From [Pseudomonas] carboxydohydrogena (GTDB lineage: Bacteria > Pseudomonadota > Alphaproteobacteria > Rhizobiales > Xanthobacteraceae), in assembly GCF_029030725.1 (NCBI RefSeq), contig NZ_CP113162.1:1796501-1860500 (forward strand): a stretch of 64,000 nt of DNA, read 5' to 3'. The position numbers were made by a program, and so were the translations under genes. The notes below the pieces were generated by a model, which saw only the letters and a list, made by a program, of their open reading frames with translations, was not told the origin of the DNA and ran no database searches. Every line of letters starts with the position of its first letter. Position 1 is the first letter of the stretch. This document shows, in pieces, positions 48,101 to 55,052 of the stretch.

Positions 48101-51100
48101 GGCTGCCGATATTGACCGTGTCGGAAGCGGTGTCGCCGTCGCCATCGGTGACGACGACCTTCGCCTGGATCACGCCATCGGTGAGCGAGATCGTTTCGTT
48201 GTTGCTGTTGGTGTTGAACTCCCGCAGCGACAGATACTGCGCGATATCGACGTCGCCGTTCTGCTCGATCGCGATGGCGAAGGCGATGGTGCCGGTGGCG
48301 GCGTGGGCTGCGTCTGAGCCAGCCCGGCCGACGATGAGACCGGTGGAGTCCTGGAACAGATAGATATGTGTTCCATCGGTGGTCTGCACGCCTGAATCCA
48401 CGCCACCCGGCGCAACCTGCAACGAATAGGCAACATTCGCCACTCCGTCGGCACCGCCGACGATCGTGGGGATTACGATTGGAAACGGACCGTGCGCATA
48501 GGCAATCGCGGGCGAGCCAGGCACCGCATGCGCGATATCAGTATCGTTGCCGAGCTTGCTGGCATTGGCGGATTCGAATGCCGCGAAAATACCGCGCACC
48601 GAACCGTCGGTCGTGTCGTTCGGAGGCAAACCAAGGAACCCATCCTGCGAACCGGCGGATTCGTCGATTCCGACATAGACAAGCGGATTGATCGACAACG
48701 AAACGTGCGGAACGTCGTCGATCACCTTCACGCTGAACGCACCATCAAGCGTGATGTGATCGCCGTCGCCATCGGTGGCCTGGATGATCTGGCCGAAATC
48801 GATGGAATCGACCGAGGTGTTCTGCCCGTGCTCCTGAAGCGTCTCGTTCTCGCCAGCCGTCTTGCTGTGATCGACCTGATCAAACAACTGCACGAGATAA
48901 TTGCCATCCGACGAGAGATGCAGGTCGAGGACGACGCGGAAGTTGGGGCCCGAACCTGCTGTCGCAATGAGATCGCCGGTCAGGTTGCTGATGCTGAAAG
49001 TGAGCGCATCGCCGTGCGACGACAGGCCGAGCCCGTTCAGTGCGCCCAGCGCGCTGGTCAGTTCAGCGCCGGTGACGAATGAGAAGCCGCCCTTGCCGTC
49101 GGCGCCGAAGTTCACCAGACCCGACAGCGAGCCGGTCGCATAGGCGGCGCCAAGCAAATCCGTATGGCCAGGAAAATCCGGGCTGCTGCCATGCGACAGC
49201 AGGTCGTAAATGTTGTCTTCATCGACGGTCGCGGTCACGGAAGCGTTCTTCACCAGAACCGGGCCGTCGTCGTAGAACAGAATGTGGCTGCCGATGTTGA
49301 CCGTGTCGGAAGCGGTGTCGCCGTCACCATCTGTGACGACGACCTTCGCCTGGATCACGCCATCGGTGAGCGAGATCGTTTCGTTGTTGCTGTTGGTGTT
49401 GAACTCCCGCAGCGACAGATACTGCGCGATATCGACGTCGCCGTTCTGCTCAATCGCAATGGCGAAGGCGATGGTGCCGGTGGCGGCATGAGCGGCATCT
49501 GAGCCAGCCCGGCCGACAATCAGGCCGGAATCCTCGAACAGGTAGATATGTGTTCCATTGGTGGTCTGCACACCGGAATCCACGCCACCCGGCGCAACCT
49601 GCAACGAATAGACAATGGACGACACGCCATCGGCGCCGCCGACGATCGTGGGGATTACAATTGGAAACGGACCGTGCGCATAGGCAATTGCGGGCGAGCC
49701 AGGCACCGCATGCGCGATATCGGTATCGTTGCCGAGCTTGCTGGCATTGGCGGATTCGAAGGCCGCGAAAATACCGCGAACCGAACCGTTAGTCGTGTCG
49801 TTCGGAGGCAAACCAAGGAACCCATCCTGCGAACCGGCGGATTCGTCGATCCCGACATAGACAAGCGGATTGGCCGACAACGAAACATGCGGAACGTCGT
49901 CGATCACCTTCACGCTGAACGCACCATCAAGCGTGATGTGATCGCCGTCGCCATCGGTGGCCTGGATGATCTGGCCGAAATTGATGGAATCGACCGGGGT
50001 GTTCTGCCCGTGCTCCTGAAGCGTCTCGTTCTCGTCTGAGGTGCCCGCCTGGGGCTTGTCGTGATCGACCGCATCGAACAACTGCACGACATAATTGCCG
50101 TTCGAGGACAGATGCAGATCCAGAACGACATGGGTGTTGAAACCCGAGCCCGTGGTCGCGATGAGGTCGCCGGCAAACGGGCCATTGGTGGCAATCGAAA
50201 AATGCAGGTCGCTTCCATGCGACGTCAGGCCGAGGCTGTTGAGCGCCGCCAGCGCGCTGGTCAGTTCAGCGCCGGTGACGAACGAGAAGCCACCTTTGCC
50301 GTCCGCGCCGAAGTTCACCAGACCCGACAGCGAGCCGGTCGCATAGGCGGCGCCCAGCAGGTTCGTGTGGCCGGGAAAGTCCGGGCTGCTGCCATGCGAC
50401 AACAGGTCGTAAATGTTGTCTTCATCGACTGTCGCGGTCGCGGAAGCATTCGCCACCAGCGCCGGGCCGTCGTCATGGAACGTCACCCGGCTGCCAAGAT
50501 CCAGCGTCTTCGAGGTGACATCGCCGTCCCCGTCGGTCGCCGTGACCGTCAGCGTCACCAGGTTGCTATCAAGGCTGATGCCTTCGTTATTGCTGTTCGT
50601 ATTAAGCTCGTGAACCGCACGATCCTGCGTCAGCGTCGCGCTGCCGCTGGCGGAATCGACAGACAGAGTGAAGACGAGGTAGCTCGCGTCACCCACATGC
50701 CCCGTCACATATCCGGAGATCGTATTGCCGCTCTGCGTCAGCACCACGGCCTTATCGGTCGCGCTGTCGATCAGATTGGACGCACCGGACACGAGGCTCA
50801 GCGCGTAGCTGACCGTTCCGCCGTCGGCGCCCTCCACCACCGTGAACGCAGACGAAAAATCCGCCGTATCGACGGTGTGGCCGAGACCCGGATCCGGCGT
50901 GGTGCCATTCGGCAGGAAGCTTTCATCCACCGTCAGCGTCGGCACGCTCTGGCTCACCGTGATCGACGGCACGTCGTCCTTGATATCGACAAGAAGCGTC
51001 GCCGGATTCGATGCGACATTGCTGTTGTCCGTCACCACGATCGTGAACGAGTCACCGTTCGGGATCGTATCGGTGCCGTTGTTCTGAGCGGGACTCTCCG

Positions 51101-51965
51101 TCACGGAGGTGGTGAGCGTGTAGGTGTAATGGCCGATGCCGGTGGCGGCGTCATAGTCCGTGATCACCAGCGTGCCGTGACCGTTGGAGCCGACGATCGG
51201 CGTCGCCGCCGTCGCCGTGACCAGATCGGCGATCGCGATCACGGTGCCATTGATGGTCAGGCTCTTGATGTCGGAAAGGCCGTCGACATCGCTCAGCACG
51301 AACGTGCCGTGAGCCTCGGCGCTGCCATTGCCTGCCGAAGTGCCGGCCGGCTGCGCTCCATGCGCAACGATGCCCGCCTCGTCCACGATGTTGTGACCAT
51401 TCAGGTCAACGCCCGCAGGCGTCAGCGTGATTTCCGGCGCGGTATCCACGAAGTTGGATTGCGGGCCGAGCGGAAGGTTGACCTGGAAATTACCCAGCTC
51501 CTCCGGTCCAAGCAGCGGCAACGGGTTGCCGATCGCGAGCGGATCGACCGTGGGGTTGTGGAAGTCGGCGCCGCTCGCGGGGCTGCCGCCCGCGCCGGCC
51601 GCCGGCAGCACGGACTGATCCTCGGTGATCGGAAACAGCGAAGCGAACTGGTCGCCCGTGACATCATGGCCCGCACCGAGATTCACATCGAGATTGGCGA
51701 GCGGCTTGCCAGTTGAATCGAAGAACGGCTCGATCGTCACCGTCGAATGGTTGTCGAACAGAACGATGAGCTTGGTGCCGACATGCACCATCGTCATCTT
51801 CTCGCTCGCGACCGCCGAGAGATCGACCTTCGTTTTTTGATCGAAGCCAAGATCAATCGTGATCGCCTGTTCGCTTCCAGGCTTCACGACCGTTACAACT
51901 TTGAGAGGAGCAGGGTTTTGAACAGGAGTGGTGTCAGCCTGAGCAATCCAGACGCGCTCGTTCAT
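42123..51965 (-). CDS. Giant repeat adhesin exported by type I secretion, LapA-like retention module
   Basis: 3,280 residues, acidic, with no cysteine seen. Order: retention-type module (1-125; VVKPGSEQAITIDLGFDQKT, FPITEDQSVLPAAGAGG) with a PAAG LapG-type site at 121-124; VCBS-like domain (about 172-333); RTX-like 'IDESAG/DGDGD' modules, including two near-copies (about 501-901 and 901-1296), to about 2070; von Willebrand A domain (about 2075-2290) with MIDAS motif LDLSLSMADE and a later LSDGDPTAG; several bacterial Ig-like domains (about 2350-3110); and a C-terminal RTX/secretion domain (DGGIGNDILIGRDGDTLHGG, then ADTFML). The start ATG 51965 has GGGAGGA upstream. It should be secreted by the neighbouring channel, exporter and adaptor, held at the surface, then released by the LapG-like protease. 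Confidence 0.93.
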   Translation of the reverse strand: MNERVWIAQADTTPVQNPAPLKVVTVVKPGSEQAITIDLGFDQKTKVDLSAVASEKMTMVHVGTKLIVLFDNHSTVTIEPFFDSTGKPLANLDVNLGAGHDVTGDQFASLFPITEDQSVLPAAGAGGSPASGADFHNPTVDPLAIGNPLPLLGPEELGNFQVNLPLGPQSNFVDTAPEITLTPAGVDLNGHNIVDEAGIVAHGAQPAGTSAGNGSAEAHGTFVLSDVDGLSDIKSLTINGTVIAIADLVTATAATPIVGSNGHGTLVITDYDAATGIGHYTYTLTTSVTESPAQNNGTDTIPNGDSFTIVVTDNSNVASNPATLLVDIKDDVPSITVSQSVPTLTVDESFLPNGTTPDPGLGHTVDTADFSSAFTVVEGADGGTVSYALSLVSGASNLIDSATDKAVVLTQSGNTISGYVTGHVGDASYLVFTLSVDSASGSATLTQDRAVHELNTNSNNEGISLDSNLVTLTVTATDGDGDVTSKTLDLGSRVTFHDDGPALVANASATATVDEDNIYDLLSHGSSPDFPGHTNLLGAAYATGSLSGLVNFGADGKGGFSFVTGAELTSALAALNSLGLTSHGSDLHFSIATNGPFAGDLIATTGSGFNTHVVLDLHLSSNGNYVVQLFDAVDHDKPQAGTSDENETLQEHGQNTPVDSINFGQIIQATDGDGDHITLDGAFSVKVIDDVPHVSLSANPLVYVGIDESAGSQDGFLGLPPNDTTNGSVRGIFAAFESANASKLGNDTDIAHAVPGSPAIAYAHGPFPIVIPTIVGGADGVSSIVYSLQVAPGGVDSGVQTTNGTHIYLFEDSGLIVGRAGSDAAHAATGTIAFAIAIEQNGDVDIAQYLSLREFNTNSNNETISLTDGVIQAKVVVTDGDGDTASDTVNIGSHILFYDDGPVLVKNASVTATVDEDNIYDLLSHGSSPDFPGHTDLLGAAYATGSLSGLVNFGADGKGGFSFVTGAELTSALGALNGLGLSSHGDALTFSISNLTGDLIATAGSGPNFRVVLDLHLSSDGNYLVQLFDQVDHSKTAGENETLQEHGQNTSVDSIDFGQIIQATDGDGDHITLDGAFSVKVIDDVPHVSLSINPLVYVGIDESAGSQDGFLGLPPNDTTDGSVRGIFAAFESANASKLGNDTDIAHAVPGSPAIAYAHGPFPIVIPTIVGGADGVANVAYSLQVAPGGVDSGVQTTDGTHIYLFQDSTGLIVGRAGSDAAHAATGTIAFAIAIEQNGDVDIAQYLSLREFNTNSNNETISLTDGVIQAKVVVTDGDGDTASDTVNIGSHILFYDDGPSVSVAAASDVNVVVTTYDISGGSDSSTGLFGSLFTATPVYGADGKGADTTWNYSLSVNGFGNHVNSGLTAMAGGKIYLAELPDGTIVGYTGSQAPHGIDSSVVFSISVDGNGTVTLTQYAAINHGSGDLASLADNLIQLTASAHVTDGDGDGADASKTINIGANLHFQDAMPSAGSNDTVKLDDETAVHTYGTQNAGGAGDVPAANTTGTLAHTFGADGAGSVLLQSATFPANQGFTQVVTNGGMTLTIYQEQNGHTVAVVQVSLTDATSGNYTVTELNPVFQPTHSTIEDNVQFTVNYQVTDGDNDSAPGSFLISVNDDTPTLGAIESITVGDSAIHTGTIAFSAGADGVGAGILSGTPPANLTSGGQAVHYWVSADGHTLIGYTGSAPSGSNQPDPGHQVFVLTLNADDQGYSYQQIQKFDSIHTTTAPVNGADFSYTHQPSGEVDVTYNHGANTIAKVTGSGDVNGSGTGFGVDANKFTNGDVLHFDFSQSDTGTATSSVTFSFTKDGSVNYVVHYSDGSSETVNNQAVTTSGLTFNAPTGATIDYVEFAGNNQTPNGGFKIVLNGVDVDTTTSTPTSDLGFHVALTDGDGDPVGGDFSVTAQNNTPPTIDVHPTDPTNPADAHNLVNEAGLSVIGSDAGSDSEITHGTIHLSDADGASTIQSLTVSLGGSSEQVTIADITGGNSHTFDFTSGSAHGTLTITNYDSSTGNANYTYELTKPVDDATPNNGPDIVTDGDSFVLKVTDSSGATGNATLNIDIQDDVPQAHDISQTASAGSNPTMNAILVLDLSLSMADEVGHTGESRLQLMQTAVQNFLSSSGVTFNQITIYTFGTSGSTELLGQFTIGDHSNSHGDYLGQAKFAVGSLNNSDLSAGTDYVAATKLVGSSTGDGYANLTHPAADTTNLYFLSDGDPTAGAHLSTAQETAWTNFLNNSSNDPSYTHVDTVYAVGFGGTSGTGFLSEIAHRAGDTAEVVTDTNALSETLTGTLPSSAEGNVLLGSDNAAGGTGGGADINFGADGPHTVNGHYDGIISIKVGDVTYSFDGTHTTSSGGATPSGFENHDSWIVVPTALGGALTFYFADTGTHHAGDYSYAAPSNLTANANETFHYVVEDGDGDQAGANLVISVKNILHAPTGLDLNASDDQGTSNSDNITNQTTGLTIAGKADNGTSVTLFDDTNHDGIQNNGEVTLASNVTVTNGSFSTDVTLTGDGTHHVVAFETDGSGDTSPTSTSLDIVIDTTPPAVAVTGIQNDSGVVGDHLTNDNRLVILGTAEAGASVDVYRGNVYIGSTTADGTGHWSVSNENTALSDGTYLYTAVAKDVAGNSATAAPYAVTIDRTPPTVTIDTVAGDNTINLAEKTAGVTITGTNEIGSTVTLDGHAVTQTDATHWSYTLTDSDYTAFGQGSESLTAIATDAAGNPATSTRNITIDTIAPAAGTLSFSSLNDTGVQQTPPITTDNKFSLNLSGEGSGSVIYQVSTDNGQNWVTTGTNQNNIADGDYQYRAIVTDSAGNSSTSNVIEVVIDTAAPGKPTITGVTDDVAPFTGTVANNGLTNDATPTLTGMAEANSIVTIKDGSTTLGTTLAGTDGSWTYTTTPLSDGTHTFTATATDAAGNVGSASSSYIVKTDTTATIAIATLIADDNIVNAAEDHAVVIRGTTTGVEQGQVVTVTLSDGTHVLTETATVQSNGSWTASSADIHTFTNGNITVHADVSDKAGNAASQDTNLTLDNIAPETHLDNIILQTWTTSGGGTSVSFTDHAFLDAGSDPTSVVFGSFSSQSGLSISDNSSTDIATLKNTSSSGSDNFSFTLKDLAGNESIPDSVHVMTDGNPGDSTITGTTGNDLIIDNSTGGTHYTLDGGIGNDILIGRDGDTLHGGDGADTFMLTSASARVIIDDFHLNQNDTIDVTSLFSVSHSGSNHELSDYVRLNGNQLQVDTDGGSHGSGGNQWTTVATFSAGSVPTEITILYQDSQHATAQQAHLT
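48076..50463 (-). repeat. Tandem internal duplication of about 1.2 kb in the adhesin gene
   Basis: Two successive units, 49261-50463 (1,203 bp, first in the protein) and 48076-49260 (1,185 bp), are nearly identical over long stretches, including silent positions. Both begin with YDDGP- or HDDGP-type junctions and then VDEDNIYDLLSHGSSPDFPG, and both contain VYVGIDESAGSQDGFLGLPP. They differ by 18 bp: indels around the NGPFAG and DKPQAGTSD segments and one extra residue in the second unit (DSTGLI versus DSGLI). Confidence 0.93.
51594..51605 (-). other. Predicted LapG cleavage site in the adhesin (PAAG)
   Basis: The minus strand reads CCGGCGGCCGGC, encoding Pro-Ala-Ala-Gly at residues 121-124. 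It lies directly after the conserved-looking N-terminal module and before a glycine-rich linker (AGAGGSPASGAD). LapG of Pseudomonas cuts LapA between two alanines of a TAAG motif at about residue 108, a very similar place. The match of motif, position and a LapG gene next door is the evidence; cleavage is inferred. Confidence 0.75.
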
Positions 51966-52006
51966 AAAATCCTCCCGGGAGCCGAACCTTGCGGCCCTTC
52001 AAAAAA

Positions 52007-52021
52007 TTAAGAAATCATTAA
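52007..52021. promoter_or_regulatory. CtrA-like box upstream of the adhesin gene
   Basis: TTAA-GAAATCA-TTAA, exactly the TTAA-N7-TTAA spacing bound by the cell-cycle regulator CtrA in alphaproteobacteria. It is palindromic in outline and sits 42-56 bp before the adhesin start codon. The short consensus in AT-rich sequence can occur by chance, so this is a candidate only. Confidence 0.4.
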
Positions 52022-52132
52022 GCTGAATAATCCCTTTCTAGCGTTACGACGTCAAGAAAACGCAAGCGCTTTTGCTTCAAATTGTTTGGTTTGGGTTAAG
52101 CGCGCCACACACAACCCAGAGGCGATTGCCCG

Positions 52133-52146
52133 TTAAGGTTCGTTAA
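52133..52146. promoter_or_regulatory. Second, imperfect CtrA-like box
   Basis: TTAA-GGTTCG-TTAA (followed by C), with six rather than seven bases between the half-sites. It lies in the same divergent interval between the adhesin and the small secreted protein gene, 57-70 bp upstream of the latter's ATG. A weaker match than the box at 52007. Confidence 0.25.
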
Positions 52147-52202
52147 CTCCGGCTTGTTGTCGGCAAGAACTTCCGCTAGAAACCCCATCGGGGGATTTCA
52201 TT

Positions 52203-52592
52203 ATGATGATTCAACGCATTCTCATTGCTTCGTCCGCCACATTTGCTCTTGCCTTTTCAATCGCTTGCACCACGACGACGCCGGCCAGGGCAAACTGCGC
52301 GGATTTCGTCCTGAGCTGTGACAACGGCCGCGACTACCCGTTCTGCCCGCGCGCAACCAGCCCCGAGGGCGATGTCGTGACCGGCACGCTGAGCCTTGCG
52401 CCGCATAGCGCCGTACGGATGCGGCTGATCCCGATGGGCGTCGGCTACCGTTATGCCGGCCGTGGCATCTGGTTTGACGGCATGCAGGATCAGGCCCTGC
52501 TCTTCCTGCACAAGAACGCCTCGGTCTCCTGCACCGTGTCGCGCCAGACGTTGGACCCCGCCGCGCCAGCGGTGCTCTACACCAAGGGCTGA
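52203..52592 (+). CDS. Small secreted hypothetical protein
   Basis: 129 residues with a signal peptide (MIQRILIASSATFALAFSIA). Cleavage may be at ARA-N (about residue 30); a lipobox-like FSIAC at about 18-22 is imperfect. The mature part has cysteines in NCADFVLSCDNGRDYPFC and SVSCTVSRQT, suggesting disulfide bonds. I do not recognise a domain. It is divergent from the adhesin across 237 bp. A hairpin overlaps its stop codon. Confidence 0.65.
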   Translation: MMIQRILIASSATFALAFSIACTTTTPARANCADFVLSCDNGRDYPFCPRATSPEGDVVTGTLSLAPHSAVRMRLIPMGVGYRYAGRGIWFDGMQDQALLFLHKNASVSCTVSRQTLDPAAPAVLYTKG

Positions 52593-52610
52593 TCCTGGAG
52601 CCCCAGGATC
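52591..52610 (+). terminator. Hairpin at the stop codon of the small secreted protein gene
   Basis: GATCCTGG pairs with CCAGGATC around a four-base loop and starts within the TGA stop codon. There is no T run, so it would be a transcript-stabilising or factor-dependent end rather than a classical terminator. Confidence 0.35.
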
Positions 52611-52803
52611 GCGAACCGGGATTTCGACGAGACAAATGCAAGCCGCGCCATCGCCAGCGGCTTCTCAGTGCTTTCCATTTTCGAGACAGCACCCATGGAC
52701 CCGCGAGGCTGGGTGCCGTCGCGGCGCGCCCGGCTTATAGCCGAGCGTCAAAAACGCTGATTTTTCAATTAGAAATCTAGCAATATTCAGATTTAAGGTG
52801 AGA

Positions 52804-52880
52804 TGGTCGGGGCAGCAGGATTCGAACCTGCGACCTGCGGTACCCAAAACCGCCGCGCTACCAGGCTACGCTATACCCCG
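52804..52880 (-). tRNA. tRNA-Pro (anticodon TGG)
   Basis: On the minus strand, acceptor CGGGGTA pairs with TGCCCCG, followed by A and an encoded CCA. The anticodon stem-loop GCGGTTTTGGGTACCGC shows TGG for proline codons. The T arm GCAGGTTCGAATCCTGC is perfect. 77 nt. No integrase gene adjoins it. Confidence 0.96.
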
Positions 52881-52936
52881 GAACGCCAGTGGTTACACTG
52901 TTCGCATCACCCCAGCAAGGTATCGGATATGGAGAC

Positions 52937-53419
52937 CTAATTCCGGTCGAACAGCGGGCTCGCGACGCGATCGCCCGCAGCGATACCGTCCTTCCGCGCG
53001 GTTCCGGCCACCACCTCCAGCACAGCCTTCACCGGACCGCCCGAGGAGATGATCCGCTCCGATAGCGGCTTGGTGCTTTCCGCGATCCGCAGGATCCGGC
53101 CATCGGCCCGGATGAAGATCATGTCGAGCGAGACATAGGTGTTCTTCATCCACATCGACACTTCCTGCTGCGGCGAAAAATCGAACAGCATGCCCTGCCC
53201 GTCCGGCAGTTCCTTGCGATACATCAGCCCGCGCTCGCGCTCTTCGGTGGTCCGGGCGATCTCGACGTTGAAAACCTTGACGCCGGATTTGGTGACGATC
53301 TCGAGCGTCTGCATGTCCGCCGCCCGCGCGGGGCCTGTCGCAAGACCGCAGACAAGACCGAGCGCCAAAAGCGCCACAGCCGCCCACCTTGCTCTCAATC
53401 CCGGAACTCCAGACATCAT
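52937..53419 (-). CDS. DUF192 family exported protein
   Basis: About 160 residues. An N-terminal signal peptide (RWAAVALLALGLVCGLATGP, then ARAAD) is followed by the complete DUF192 domain: LEIVTKSGVKVFNVEIARTT, RGLMYRKELPDGQGMLFDFS, VSMWMKNTYVSLDMIFIRAD and VLEVVAGTARKDGIAAGDRV. The function of this small beta domain is not established. The start is ATG 53419 or 53416; the reading frame extends further but only the signal peptide region looks real. Confidence 0.87.
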   Translation of the reverse strand: MMSGVPGLRARWAAVALLALGLVCGLATGPARAADMQTLEIVTKSGVKVFNVEIARTTEERERGLMYRKELPDGQGMLFDFSPQQEVSMWMKNTYVSLDMIFIRADGRILRIAESTKPLSERIISSGGPVKAVLEVVAGTARKDGIAAGDRVASPLFDRN

Positions 53420-53553
53420 CGGCCGCCTTGGTTTCGATCCAGCGGCCCCATAGCAAATCGCCCGGCGGGCGTCAGCTTCCACATCATCACGTTGACGTGG
53501 ACAAGCGCCGGCTTCCGCCATTCACGCGGCCAGCGGTCCGGGGGATGGCTGGA

Positions 53554-54216
53554 TTAGTGGGAGGACAGCCCGCCCGCGCCGACCTCGGGCTGGATCTCCG
53601 CGGCCATCATGCCCTTGGAGCCGGGCCCGTAGCGCACCAGCACGTACTGGCCGGGGCGCAGTTCGGTCATGCCGTAGCGACGCAGCGTCTCCATGTGGAC
53701 GAAGATGTCCGGCGTGCCCTCGCCGCACGACACGAAACCGAATCCGCGCAGGCGGTTGAACCATTTCACCTGCGCGCGCTCGAGCCCGCTTGTTGGCGTC
53801 ACGCTGACATGGGTGCGCGGCGGCAGCATCTGCGCCGGATGGATAGCGGTGGATTCATCCATCGAGAGGATGCGGAACGCCTGATAGCCCTTCTGCCGCT
53901 GCACGCATTCGCACACCAGCCGCGCGCCTTCATAGGCGGTCTGGAAGCCGTCGCGCCGCAGCACGGTTACGTGCAGGAGAATATCCGGCCAGCCATTGTC
54001 TGGAACGATGAAGCCGTAGCCCTTGGAGGCGTCGAACCATTTGATGACGCCGCTGAGCTCGACGAGATTGGCGGCTGCGCCATCGTCCAGGCCCGCGAAC
54101 GGATCGGTGCTGTCGCGGCCCTGAGGCGTAAACTCATGCGGGCCAAGCCGAGAGGCTGAACCACCTCCGAGCTGTTGCTCGGCAAGCCGTTTGGACTCGA
54201 AATTGTCCGTCCCCAT
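53554..54216 (-). CDS. Double cold-shock-domain protein
   Basis: 220 residues with two nucleic-acid-binding cold-shock domains. The first (about 53-118) carries the RNP1-like motif [10 protein letters not shown] after [10 protein letters not shown]. The second (about 147-210) carries [10 protein letters not shown] after [10 protein letters not shown], followed by [14 protein letters not shown]. In each the aromatic residues of RNP1/RNP2 are kept. An N-terminal extension of about 50 residues and a linker with [11 protein letters not shown] have no obvious fold. Such tandem proteins are common in alphaproteobacteria and may act as RNA chaperones. It is transcribed alone, with DUF192 downstream on the same strand. 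Confidence 0.9.
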   Translation of the reverse strand: MGTDNFESKRLAEQQLGGGSASRLGPHEFTPQGRDSTDPFAGLDDGAAANLVELSGVIKWFDASKGYGFIVPDNGWPDILLHVTVLRRDGFQTAYEGARLVCECVQRQKGYQAFRILSMDESTAIHPAQMLPPRTHVSVTPTSGLERAQVKWFNRLRGFGFVSCGEGTPDIFVHMETLRRYGMTELRPGQYVLVRYGPGSKGMMAAEIQPEVGAGGLSSH

Positions 54217-54537
54217 GACTCCGGCCCCACACTGCCAAACCCTGCGCTATGAAGCCTGCGCTGCGAGCCCGGCTGGATTGCGCCCATCGATGATCTTTCA
54301 ACGATGCTGCGACGCGATTCGCGTAGGGAAACGATAACATTCCGCGTTAGGCGGAAAAGCCCAAAATCGAATCCGGCAAGAGCTATGAACAGCTTGGCGC
54401 TGCGAATCGATCCGGTTTCTCGATAAGGCGTCAGCCAGAAGCGCCATCGCAGGATTAGTCCGCACCCAGCCGGTTGTTCTCCAGCCATGGCGGGAACCGG
54501 AAAACCGTGCCGCGCGTTGATGCGGACGGAGGTATCC
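54217..54537. other. Divergent intergenic region between the cold-shock protein and a small hypothetical protein
   Basis: 321 bp. Probably holds promoters for both neighbours and a 5' leader for the cold-shock gene. I find no tRNA, clear terminator or convincing operator. A GGAGG ribosome-binding site lies just before the ATG at 54538. Confidence 0.35.
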
Positions 54538-54798
54538 ATGCCTTATGCGCTCTTTACGAACGGCGAGCAGATCAGCAAGGCCTATCGCTCGCGCGAGGAA
54601 GTTTGGAAGAAAGCCGAGGAAGCCGGTCTTGTCGTCGATCTTCCTGCTGACGAGGAGAAGAATAAACCGAAGCAGGTGCTCGACGAGGGTTATCACATCC
54701 AGTCCTGCCAGCCCGATGAGACAGACAATCGCCCCGCGACCACCACAGATGCGGATTCCGGGCCAGCCCGGCAAAGGCATTCATCGTCCGCGCGCTAG
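54538..54798 (+). CDS. Small hypothetical protein
   Basis: 86 residues (MPYALFTNGEQISKAYRSRE), hydrophilic and charged, with KKAEEAGLVVDLPADEEKNK in the middle and a disordered, polar C-terminus (ATTTDADSGPARQRHSSSAR). It is preceded by a GGAGG ribosome-binding site five bases before the ATG, which sets the start. No signal, membrane segment or named domain. I recognise the general type from the Bradyrhizobium family but not a function. Confidence 0.7.
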   Translation: MPYALFTNGEQISKAYRSREEVWKKAEEAGLVVDLPADEEKNKPKQVLDEGYHIQSCQPDETDNRPATTTDADSGPARQRHSSSAR

Positions 54799-54907
54799 AA
54801 GTGCCGCCAGTACGGACCGCAATTTTATCATTTCAGATGAAACAGGCGGAACATATCCACGTGAGGCGCGTTGACGGCATGAAGCTCTCCCCCAGGCTTC
54901 ATTCCCA

Positions 54908-54942
54908 AAAAGCCCCGCCCAGTCCCCACTGGCGGGGCTTTT
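54908..54942. terminator. Bidirectional intrinsic terminator
   Basis: AAAAGCCCCGCC pairs with GGCGGGGCTTTT around a loop of 11 bases. The CAGT/ACTG in the loop can extend the stem with one bulge. It has A/T flanks on both sides, so it can act in both directions. It lies 110 bp after the small hypothetical gene. Confidence 0.75.
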
Positions 54943-55052
54943 CCATATGCCGCTGCACGCGCGTTCAGTTGCCCACGCGTTCACCCCTTCAATTGAAGGC
55001 GGCGGGACTATAAATCATCTGCTCCTCTTCCTCCCAGACCGGAAATTTCAAG

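Noticed and set aside
50061-51716. Long plus-strand open frame (551 codons) antisense to the adhesin
   Set aside because: Composition is arginine/histidine-rich shadow of the repeat codons in GC-rich DNA; no ribosome-binding site or domain, while the minus strand encodes clear repeat modules.
42123-51965. The adhesin as a polymorphic toxin or pore-forming RTX toxin
   Set aside because: No toxin domain or acyltransferase gene; few RTX nonapeptides confined to the C-terminus; the repeats, retention module and LapG partner fit an adhesin.
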